Below are positions 35,576-43,664 of a stretch of 63,097 bases of DNA, in pieces. The DNA is from Tolypothrix campylonemoides VB511288. GTDB taxonomy: Bacteria; Cyanobacteriota; Cyanobacteriia; Cyanobacteriales; Nostocaceae. Each line of letters opens with the position of its first letter. Positions within the stretch are counted from its first letter, which is position 1. The position numbers and the translations under genes were made by a program. The stretch spans positions 140,541 to 203,637 of the forward strand of contig JXCB02000001.1 in NCBI GenBank assembly GCA_000828075.3. The letters run 5' to 3'. Below the pieces are notes generated by a model. It was not told where the DNA came from and searched no databases. It was given only the letters and a program-made list of their open reading frames with translations.

Positions 35576-36637
35576 CTAGGTTGTGACTGCTTTTGGCTTA
35601 AAAAATGTAAGCAACGGTTTTTCAATATATGAATATATAATGCATCCACAAATGATTGCTATGATGGCAATGATGAACCCCAAAATATTTAGCACTAGCA
35701 GGTTTTGAAAAATATCGAGTTGTAATTTATTCAAAATCTTCGTCATCTGATTGATGAAAAACCCGTGTGCTAAATAGATGGAATAGGATGCATTGCCAAG
35801 AAACAAAAGGATATTAGGTACGTTAATTACCTTTTTGAGTTCTAAAGAGGAAGCACCCAACACAAGCAGTGTGCAAGCAATGCCGAATGTCAAAACAGAT
35901 GAGACTGGTAAAATTTTGTAGAAATAATTTATAGCTGATAACGTATAAAGAAAAAGCCCTACATAAATCAACGGCATTGGATTGCTAATTTTTCGGTTCA
36001 ACAACACATAGGCAGACAAGCAACCTAGAACAAATTCAAAATTGTAATCAGAAAAAATTAATTGCAGGATTGCATTTTCTTGAGGAATTTTGATGATACC
36101 AATAAAATGGAAAAATACTCCCAACAACCAAACTCCAATGATTGGGAAAGAAAATTTAGGTTTTAACCAAATCAACAACCCAAACATGAGGTAAAAGAAA
36201 ACTTCAAACGTGAGTGTCCAACTTACACCAAGAAAGCTAGATGAAAGAATTTCTCGGTCTTGGGGAAAGAGTAAAAACGCTTTAATAAATTCCCCAATAC
36301 CACGGTTGTTAGTATCAGAGCTATAAGAAAATATGAAAGATGCAAATATTTTGCTTGTTAAAACGACCCAATAAAGAGGATAAATACGTGTAATCCGTTT
36401 AAATAAAAATGTCCCTAATCTATTTTTATGACCAATATCCTTTTGATGAATATAAAACATAATAAAACCGCTTAAAACAAAGAAAAAGTCAACTCCTGAC
36501 CCTCCAAAAGTAAATATTTTAAACAAAAAATCTTGATTTAAATTTTGGTTATATATGAGGTCTGTATGAGCAAGAACTACGAGTACTGCTGCCACTCCTC
36601 GGAAAACCTGAATGAGATTTAGTTTTTTAGCTGACAT
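35576..36637 (-). CDS. acyltransferase 3 family membrane protein
   Basis: 353 residues, about ten membrane helices. The N-terminal IQVFRGVAAVLVVLAHTDLI carries the catalytic-type His, followed by GGSGVDFFFVLSGFIMFY and the RITRIYPLYWVV motif with its conserved Arg pair. Members O-acetylate sugars of surface polysaccharides. Its place between Wzy and a GT4 gene supports modification of the exopolysaccharide. It is AT-richer than its neighbours, which suggests a separate origin within the cluster. Confidence 0.9.
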   Translation of the reverse strand: MSAKKLNLIQVFRGVAAVLVVLAHTDLIYNQNLNQDFLFKIFTFGGSGVDFFFVLSGFIMFYIHQKDIGHKNRLGTFLFKRITRIYPLYWVVLTSKIFASFIFSYSSDTNNRGIGEFIKAFLLFPQDREILSSSFLGVSWTLTFEVFFYLMFGLLIWLKPKFSFPIIGVWLLGVFFHFIGIIKIPQENAILQLIFSDYNFEFVLGCLSAYVLLNRKISNPMPLIYVGLFLYTLSAINYFYKILPVSSVLTFGIACTLLVLGASSLELKKVINVPNILLFLGNASYSIYLAHGFFINQMTKILNKLQLDIFQNLLVLNILGFIIAIIAIICGCIIYSYIEKPLLTFFKPKAVTT

Positions 36638-36689
36638 AAATTAATTTATGACAATAACAAGGTTCCTCTGTGTTCTCTGTGGTTCCTGG

Positions 36690-38162
36690 CTAAAAACCTT
36701 TTAAAGGACTAACTGACACAGGGCTACTCTCTACACTCTCTACAGGTTGTTGATCCCAATTCCACCCTGCAACTGCCATCAAAGTCATCCAATAAAAAAA
36801 GAGAGTGGTATGACTCCAGATGTTTTCCGTAATCATTCCTACAGGTATAGCCAGGAAAATAGCAAATAGGATTGAACAAAAATCACGTTGAGTGCTTCCA
36901 GGAGGTGCAGACAGCATAAGCTGGACAAGACGCACACCCACAGCTACAAAAAACATCAAAAAAGTTACAAAACCAAATATTCCTCCTTCTGCTAAAGCTC
37001 GGACATAATCATTGTGAGGAAGCAACCCATTACTGACCAGATGGGTACTTAATCCCAAACCATAACCTAAAAGGGGACGCTGACGCCAAGCATTTAATAA
37101 TGTATACCATTGGGAAATTCGCCAGTTGAAACTGTTATTGTCACTTCCAGACAGTAAAATAGCTCGCGATACATCGATATCTGGATTGAGTAGAGGTGTG
37201 TCGGCGAGTGAACTCAGGCGTTCTCGTCCAAACTCGGAACTGGTAAACAGTCCTAGGACAAGCACCACAAATAAGATCCCACCAATGAGGTTGACTGGGC
37301 TTAATCTGGGAGCAACCAAAACCACAATGAAGGTAGCAATCATCATCAAGCCAAATAATGCCTTAGTACTCACATAAAAAAAGGCTAGTAAGCCTAGTAG
37401 CAATAACCAAGGTAAACTTTGTCTTGATTGCTTGAGTTTCCACCAAGTTAGACCAATAAACATTAACAGCAAGGTGACGAAGGTATTCGGGTGTCCCATC
37501 GTTCCTCGGATGCGAAAACCTTCAGATGATAGTGAGCCAACATCATAGTTATTCGCTGAGAACATGGGAGGTAAGACAGAAGGTATGAACATCTGCATTA
37601 ACCCGACAACGAGTGGTGCTATCAGAGCTAAGAACAGCACAGATATTACCTTCTGAGGAGGAGCTCGGTCTTTAAGCTGCATCACCAACAGATACACCAT
37701 CGCCCATGAAAAAAGGCGAATCCATTCACGGATGCTTTCTGATAAATACCCAGCACCCAATCCCAACCCTCCTAAAGGTAGAAGTACCACCCATAAGCCT
37801 TGTACCATGATCCAACCAGCAAAAAACCACCAAAAGCGGTCAGTGCGTACAGTTTGCCCTCTGATTAACATAACTGTTACATAAAGTAAAGTTAAAAAAT
37901 CTACCCCAAGAGCAAACATCGCTGGTATCTGCTGACCAGAGAAAGGGTCTAGAGAGGTACGCAAGACTAAAAGTCCGAGAACAGCTTGTTCAAATTTGGT
38001 AAAGAAGTAAAAAAGAAATGGTATTGCACCCAAAGCCAAGCCCAAGTAAAGAGGTTTGGTTCCTCCTATAAGGAACCCTGTTGCTAAACCAACCCCCACA
38101 CCTGCTAACCCAATTAAGAGTCCCAGACGAGAAGAACGACTTGAGCGTTGTTTGGTCAACAT
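36690..38162 (-). CDS. O-antigen ligase/polymerase family protein (Wzy-like)
   Basis: 490 residues with about 12 membrane helices and a large periplasmic loop. The conserved Wzy_C core reads RISQWYTLLNAWRQRPLLGYGLGLSTH and LLPHNDYVRALAEGGIFGF. It is predicted to polymerise or ligate lipid-linked repeat units at the outer face of the plasma membrane. Its start is 8 bp after the Wzc stop, so the two are co-transcribed, as in many capsule operons. Confidence 0.9.
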   Translation of the reverse strand: MLTKQRSSRSSRLGLLIGLAGVGVGLATGFLIGGTKPLYLGLALGAIPFLFYFFTKFEQAVLGLLVLRTSLDPFSGQQIPAMFALGVDFLTLLYVTVMLIRGQTVRTDRFWWFFAGWIMVQGLWVVLLPLGGLGLGAGYLSESIREWIRLFSWAMVYLLVMQLKDRAPPQKVISVLFLALIAPLVVGLMQMFIPSVLPPMFSANNYDVGSLSSEGFRIRGTMGHPNTFVTLLLMFIGLTWWKLKQSRQSLPWLLLLGLLAFFYVSTKALFGLMMIATFIVVLVAPRLSPVNLIGGILFVVLVLGLFTSSEFGRERLSSLADTPLLNPDIDVSRAILLSGSDNNSFNWRISQWYTLLNAWRQRPLLGYGLGLSTHLVSNGLLPHNDYVRALAEGGIFGFVTFLMFFVAVGVRLVQLMLSAPPGSTQRDFCSILFAIFLAIPVGMITENIWSHTTLFFYWMTLMAVAGWNWDQQPVESVESSPVSVSPLKGF

Positions 38163-38170
38163 TGTTACCT

Positions 38171-40351
38171 CTACCTTGAACGGTTCGCAGAATTTTTACC
38201 ACTACCTCCCACACCAATCAAACGCTTTTGAGATTTGGGTAGTCGGGGCTGATAACCATCAACAGGATAGCGGAAATATTTCTCCGTCTGATTTGTCATT
38301 CCATTCACCACAACTCCCAAGATAGGTATGCGATTTCGTGTTAATTCTGATACGCTTCTTGAGAGAACTTCCTTCTCAGTGAAGCCAGGACGGGTAACGA
38401 GCATAACTCCGTCGCTTTGCTGAGCCAGCGTTGAAGCATCAGCGCAAGCACTTAGAGGTGGAGTATCTATTATGACTAAGTCATAATTTTCAGCAGCTTC
38501 TGCCACCAAAGACTTCATCGCGATCGACTCTAGCAATTGCGACGGGCGTCCGTACAGTTCGCCACAAGTCAACACATCGAGGTTTTCAATATCTGTTGGC
38601 TGGACGGCATCCAGTAAGGATACATTTCCTTCAAGGACATCGGTAATTCCAGGCTTGCCAGTTAGGTTGAATAGCGTGTGTTGTACTGGTCTTCGCAAAT
38701 CTGCATCAATAATCAATGTCCGCCAAGACAGCATCGCTGCAACAGCAGCAAGGTGTGATGCAACGACAGATTTACCTTCTCCAGAAATAGGGCTGCTGAC
38801 AACAATCAGCCGCACTTGTTCGGGGCTGCGAAACTCCAACGTTTTAAAGAGTGTGCGGTAAGGCTCAACCAAGCCAATATTATCTAGGAATCGATTGGCT
38901 GGCTTAAGAACAAGTGTTTTACCAGGCAGACGTGGCAAAACTCCCAGCAAGGGTAGCTGTAGCAGTTCCTCAGCTTCGGAAGCATCGCGTAGTGTATTAT
39001 CCATCACCTCCAGCAGCAATACAATGCCGACGGCTAACATAGTTCCAAACACGGAAGCAAGTGCTAATATAACTTTTGGTTTCGGCTCAGATGGTGATGA
39101 TGGTGCTACAGCATTTTCGATGACGCGAATGTTACTGACTTTTTGTGCTTCTGTCAGACGCGCTTCCTCAAGTTTGCTTTGGAGGAACTTCAAAGATGCA
39201 GCAGCTTCTTCCCGTTTACGAGTCAATACAGTCAGCGTTTGCTGTGTAATAGGCAGTTGTGCTAAGCGAGCTTGGAGGTTGGCTTTTTTAACCTGCAAAA
39301 GTTTCAGCCTATTATTAACTGCAGACTCTTCGATGCTATTGAGGATAAATTTGGAGTTCAGTTCTTGAGAGAGTTGATCACCAGCGAAATTGTTTGCGGA
39401 GGTGGTTTGATTTTGAGAGGAGACGCGAGCAAGTTGTTCTGAATACATAGCACGCAAGGCGTCCCGTTGTCCAACCAAGTTCGTCACATTTGGATGCTCG
39501 TCTGTAAAGCGCAAACGAGCTTCGACTATCTTATTCTCCAATTCTGATAAATTGGCTCGTAACTTCTTGATTTCGTCGTCTTGTCCGCTACGAACAGATG
39601 AATAGGCTTTGTTGAGGTTTTCGGTGTTGGTAATTTGCCGCAAAGATGCATCTCGCGCTTTTATCTCTTGAAGTTGAGTTGACAGAGTACGCTCTTGGTC
39701 TTCTACAGTGGCTATACTTTGCACTAAGCTTTTTGTTTGCTCTTCAAGCGAGACAATTCCGCTGAGTTTTCTGTATTTGTTTTCTGTGGCTTCAGCGAGT
39801 CGCAGTTGTTTATCAGCCTCAGGTACCTGTTTTTCCTCCAAAAATTTCTTGACTTTCGTCGCCTCAGAACTGATGGCTTTCGTATTGTCCTCAACCATAG
39901 CCTGAGAAATGGCATTGAGCAACTTGGCAGCAAGTCGAGGGTCTTTAGATTGATAGCTCAGCTCAAGAATATTCGTTGCTGGGACAATTTTGACTTTTAA
40001 ATTACGACTGAGTTCTGTAGTTGTTACAGGGCTTCTTTGTAAATTCCCTTTGATCTCGGGAAAAGCAATGGCGATCGCTCGTTCGAGAACACGTTGCGAC
40101 TTGATAAGTTCTGCTTGGTCGGCTAACGGACTAATTCCTGGTGCGTTGGAAGAGACTTGGGTAAGATCACGACCTAATTCCGAAACACTCACCCTTTTGT
40201 CATCCTGCATCAGTCGTGCATATGCTTCGTATTTACTTGGTGTGACTGCAAGGTAGGCGATCGCCCCACCAATGACAGCAACAAATGCAGCGATCGCGGG
40301 AAGACTCCGCCGCCTCAACACTCCTATGACACTTGATATTCCTTTTTCCAT
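38171..40351 (-). CDS. polysaccharide co-polymerase with bacterial tyrosine kinase domain (Wzc-like)
   Basis: 726 residues from ATG at 40351 (MEKGISSVIGVLRRRSLPAI), which has AGAGGG upstream; an in-frame ATG at 40381 lies inside a hairpin and is less likely. Order: Wzz domain with TM1 near the N-terminus, long coiled coil about 170-420, TM2 about 435-455, then the BY-kinase with Walker A SGEGKS, Walker A' IIDADLRR and Walker B VIIDTPP. The tail has only two tyrosines (YFRYPVDGY region), fewer than the usual cluster, so autophosphorylation control may differ. It controls chain length and export with Wzy. Confidence 0.92.
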   Translation of the reverse strand: MEKGISSVIGVLRRRSLPAIAAFVAVIGGAIAYLAVTPSKYEAYARLMQDDKRVSVSELGRDLTQVSSNAPGISPLADQAELIKSQRVLERAIAIAFPEIKGNLQRSPVTTTELSRNLKVKIVPATNILELSYQSKDPRLAAKLLNAISQAMVEDNTKAISSEATKVKKFLEEKQVPEADKQLRLAEATENKYRKLSGIVSLEEQTKSLVQSIATVEDQERTLSTQLQEIKARDASLRQITNTENLNKAYSSVRSGQDDEIKKLRANLSELENKIVEARLRFTDEHPNVTNLVGQRDALRAMYSEQLARVSSQNQTTSANNFAGDQLSQELNSKFILNSIEESAVNNRLKLLQVKKANLQARLAQLPITQQTLTVLTRKREEAAASLKFLQSKLEEARLTEAQKVSNIRVIENAVAPSSPSEPKPKVILALASVFGTMLAVGIVLLLEVMDNTLRDASEAEELLQLPLLGVLPRLPGKTLVLKPANRFLDNIGLVEPYRTLFKTLEFRSPEQVRLIVVSSPISGEGKSVVASHLAAVAAMLSWRTLIIDADLRRPVQHTLFNLTGKPGITDVLEGNVSLLDAVQPTDIENLDVLTCGELYGRPSQLLESIAMKSLVAEAAENYDLVIIDTPPLSACADASTLAQQSDGVMLVTRPGFTEKEVLSRSVSELTRNRIPILGVVVNGMTNQTEKYFRYPVDGYQPRLPKSQKRLIGVGGSGKNSANRSR

Positions 40352-40376
40352 CACATCTACCCTCTTTGTTTGATCA

Positions 40377-40413
40377 GTCATAAGTCATTCAATTTCAACG
40401 AATGACTTATGAC
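40377..40413. promoter_or_regulatory. 14-bp inverted repeat between GT4 and wzc
   Basis: GTCATAAGTCATTC and its exact complement flank a 9-base loop (AATTTCAAC). The minus-strand stem covers the upstream candidate ATG of wzc and lies in the leader of the more likely start. No U-run follows, so an RNA processing or attenuation site is more likely than a terminator. Confidence 0.6.
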
Positions 40414-40428
40414 AAAGAACACTGCAAC

Positions 40429-41619
40429 CTATTTTTTGCCCACAGCCTCAGCAAGTCCAGTTTGGCGTTGTTCGGAGATATGTACTGGCTCTTTTGAGTT
40501 TAGAAGTTTTGTATAGAGTTTCAGAGTTTCAGAGGTGATGTGATCCCAGCTATAGTTCAGCTGTATATGCCTTTGTGCATTCACAGCCATAACTGCTAGT
40601 TCTTGGGGGTGATGAATTGCCCAGTCGAGGGTACTCATACAAGAGTTGAGGTTTCCAGCTTCAAACAGCTTTCCTCGACCTCCACTAATCAATTGCTTGT
40701 GAGGAGGAATATCGCTTGCCACGACTGGTATACCTTCCTGCATCGCCTCTAACATTGCTAGAGGGAGTCCCTCTACATCAGAAGGAAGGACAAACAACCC
40801 TGCTCCCCGGACAATTTCCCAAAGGCGTTGTCCGCGAAGTTCGCCTGCAAAGATAATATTTGGATTATTTGCCACCTTTTCCAACAGTTCTGAGGTGAAT
40901 GATTTTGTATCGCTCACACCGCCAGCCAGAACGAGTTTCCATCCAGGTGGGTTCAAGGCACTAAAAGCCTCAACCAGCAAGTCAGGGCGCTTTTCTGGTA
41001 CCAATCTGCCCAAAAACAGAACATACCGCCCCTTTTCAAGACCTAGTTGAGTCCCGTAACCAAAATTCGGGTCTGACTTACCATAGCCTGCTGGAGCATT
41101 GGGAATGTAGACTGTATTCCTACCATAAGTTTGCCGAAAGTAGGTTTGGAGCGCATCTGATACGACAACCATTCCATGCGCAAAACGGACTGCTGCCTTC
41201 TCCCCTAATTGAATCACGCGAGTTGAAAAACTGCCCCATTTAGCACGTTGCCAATCTAAACCCTGACAGGTGACAACAATCTTTGCACTGTTGACAAGTC
41301 TTGGTAAACAAGTAAATAAAGATGGACCAAGAGCGTGGAAATGAATGATATCGTATTTTGTAGCAGAGGCTGCAATTGCTCCTATTGCTGAGGTAGCAAA
41401 AGCATCGACTCCTTTCAAAGGCAAACCTGGTAATGAGATAACTTGGACACCTTGATAGTCATAACGATCCTGCCACGAACAGTCAGTGTAAGAAGAGCGG
41501 GCATACAAATCAACAGAGTGTCCCTGTTCGACTATGCGAGGATAAACTTCTGCACAGTAATGTTCAATGCCACCCTGTTTGGGCGGTAGACCTTTTGCAC
41601 CAATTACAGCAATTTTCAT
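40429..41619 (-). CDS. glycosyltransferase family 4
   Basis: 396 residues of GT-B fold. It starts MKIAVIGAKGLPPKQGGIEHY, the type of start found in rhamnosyl- and galactosyl-transferase-like GT4 proteins, and has LVPEKRPDLLVEAF, LAGGVSD and the E-x7-E element EGLPLAMLEAMQEGIPVVAS. It lies upstream of wzc on the same strand. The donor and acceptor are unknown. Confidence 0.9.
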   Translation of the reverse strand: MKIAVIGAKGLPPKQGGIEHYCAEVYPRIVEQGHSVDLYARSSYTDCSWQDRYDYQGVQVISLPGLPLKGVDAFATSAIGAIAASATKYDIIHFHALGPSLFTCLPRLVNSAKIVVTCQGLDWQRAKWGSFSTRVIQLGEKAAVRFAHGMVVVSDALQTYFRQTYGRNTVYIPNAPAGYGKSDPNFGYGTQLGLEKGRYVLFLGRLVPEKRPDLLVEAFSALNPPGWKLVLAGGVSDTKSFTSELLEKVANNPNIIFAGELRGQRLWEIVRGAGLFVLPSDVEGLPLAMLEAMQEGIPVVASDIPPHKQLISGGRGKLFEAGNLNSCMSTLDWAIHHPQELAVMAVNAQRHIQLNYSWDHITSETLKLYTKLLNSKEPVHISEQRQTGLAEAVGKK

Positions 41620-41856
41620 ACGAGTTTCGTTGTGCTGGTTTTGCTCTGGATAAGCTTGTATAAGAAAGCAACTAAATCGTATTTAGTTACAGATTTTGAA
41701 AACAGATTTTGAAACAAGAACATAGCAGGTGGGAACACAAAAAAGCTCCGTATCTTTGTTTCAATGTTCATTTTTTTTTAAAAAAGCATCATGACCTCTC
41801 TCTTACTTTTCACCTAAAACTATGTTTTTTGTATCTAGTATGAGCGCAAGGAAGAC

Positions 41857-43077
41857 TCATACCTGAACAGCGACTTTGCTCGCTCGCTGTTCCCAGCGAT
41901 TCCACATTTCGCTGTAGACTTGTTGAACGACTGTGCTGGCTGCATAAGGCTTTGCAGTCCGCACGCAAGACTGAGTGGGATAAGAAGCTGGATGCAGCAG
42001 CACTTTGCGTAAAGCATCTGCTATGCACGCGGGCGTTCGTTCGGAACAAACAACCCCACTGTCTGCACTCAGTAATTTTGGGGTTTCACCACATTCAGTT
42101 GTGACTACAGGAGTTCCGCTCCCCAACGCCTCAAGAACTACCAAAGGTAGACCTTCATATGCACTGCTAAGAACAAAAGCATTGCAGACACGATGGATCT
42201 GTGCAAGCTTATCTTGCGTAAGGGCTCCAAGCATTGTTACCCTCTGAGAAATCCCCAATTTAGCAGTTTCTGCACGCACTTCTGCCCCTAACTCGCCATC
42301 ACCCGCTATTAGTAAGTGCACATTAGGCTCGTTTAAAGCAGCAAATGCACGTATCAACAGAATCGGGTCTTTTTGAGGATGGAGACGACCAGCAAATAAA
42401 ACAAAACGTGTTTCCTCACTTACACCTAGCCGAGATGCCAGTTCCTTTCTTTTTACTATTCGTTCATCTTCTGTTAACGGATAAAAAATTTCGTTGTCGA
42501 AAGAATTTTTTATGTATGCAACACGGTCTTGCAAGCTAGGATAACGCTGCTTATATAACTGTGCTGCATCCGTATTACAAGAAAGAATTTGACTGAACTG
42601 GCGAACTAACAAACCTTCCAGAGCAAAATATGCAGCAGGAAATCTTCGCCAAAGAATTGCTTTTTTATTACCTGCAGCTTGCATTTGCGTCCGTATATCA
42701 TTGTGAATAAATAAACTTTTTTCTCCCTGCCAATTTATGGCGGCTATTGTTGGTTCTATTCTATGAAAGTGCATGAAGTCAGAGGCAAAGTCACGCCCTA
42801 AAAGAGCAGCAGTATATTTGAGTGTTGTTGGTATTAAGTTTCTAACATTGTCATTTTGTAATGTAAATAAAGGCAGAAAATTAATTTCTCTGCCTGCAAA
42901 TTCTGCTTGTTGCCATTCACCAACAGGCTTTTTTGGATCGACTCCTGTTCCCACGAGTCTTACCTGAAACTCGCTTGGTGCGTACTTGATAAAAGTGTTG
43001 ATGAGTGTTTGTATACCTCCGATTGTGGCGTTCCAAGGATTGAACTGGTAAAAAATCGTGAGAACAGGTTTACGCAT
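41857..43077 (-). CDS. glycosyltransferase family 4, first gene of the cluster
   Basis: 406 residues from the ATG at 43077 (MRKPVLTIFYQFNPWNATIG); an in-frame start six codons upstream lacks support. The GT-B donor domain has LFAGRLHPQKDPILLIRAF, LLIAGDGELGAEV and the E-x7-E element EGLPLVVLEALGSGTPVVTT. About 100 bp upstream is a short decayed copy of its own N-terminus, so a tandem duplicate once stood there. The spacing of 240 bp to the next GT4 suggests an internal promoter. Confidence 0.88.
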   Translation of the reverse strand: MRKPVLTIFYQFNPWNATIGGIQTLINTFIKYAPSEFQVRLVGTGVDPKKPVGEWQQAEFAGREINFLPLFTLQNDNVRNLIPTTLKYTAALLGRDFASDFMHFHRIEPTIAAINWQGEKSLFIHNDIRTQMQAAGNKKAILWRRFPAAYFALEGLLVRQFSQILSCNTDAAQLYKQRYPSLQDRVAYIKNSFDNEIFYPLTEDERIVKRKELASRLGVSEETRFVLFAGRLHPQKDPILLIRAFAALNEPNVHLLIAGDGELGAEVRAETAKLGISQRVTMLGALTQDKLAQIHRVCNAFVLSSAYEGLPLVVLEALGSGTPVVTTECGETPKLLSADSGVVCSERTPACIADALRKVLLHPASYPTQSCVRTAKPYAASTVVQQVYSEMWNRWEQRASKVAVQV

Positions 43078-43162
43078 GGCAATTACCCTGCACAATTTCG
43101 GTGCAAAAGTTTAAATTTATTTCAATTTTCAAAAACACTCAAAAAAACTTTAAAATGCCCTC

Positions 43163-43258
43163 CTACAGATTAAAGATTTTTATGAGTGTATGCATTCCTC
43201 CGATAGAAATATTCCGAAGAATGAACGGGTGAAAAATCGTCAGCATGGGTTTACACAT
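43163..43258 (-). pseudogene. decayed N-terminus of a second GT4 gene
   Basis: A 31-codon frame MCKPMLTIFHPFILRNISIGGMHTLI aligns residue by residue with the start of the intact downstream GT4 gene (MRKPVLTIFYQFNPWNATIGGIQTLI) and then stops. Only this 5' stub remains. The rest of the gap to 43,664 is AT-rich and shows no gene. Confidence 0.72.
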
Positions 43259-43664
43259 TTTTTACACATTTTTCGGAATCTGACAATTTCGTACAAATAC
43301 GGAGAAGGATTTCTACCTATTAACAAGGCACACAGCTTTTGTGCGATTTTTACACATAAGCTTAATTACACTTATCAAATCGTAGTATTTCTGAAGCCAA
43401 TTTTCACTTAGTAATTGTAATCTTTACAAAAATTTTATAATTTAAAGTATAAAATTTATCATTTAAGTAGATATTTTATGATATATAGGTTTTTTTATAC
43501 TTATGAGACTATAAAGAAACTTTACAATATTTTAAGAAATGAAAATATATAAAGAAGGCGTAAACATAACAGTCTACGCCCAAGTATCGAAAGACGCATG
43601 AAGGCACAGCAATGTTCCCTAACGCGTGCAATTTGCTTTCAAAGAAGCGTTATTGTGTTTATCA

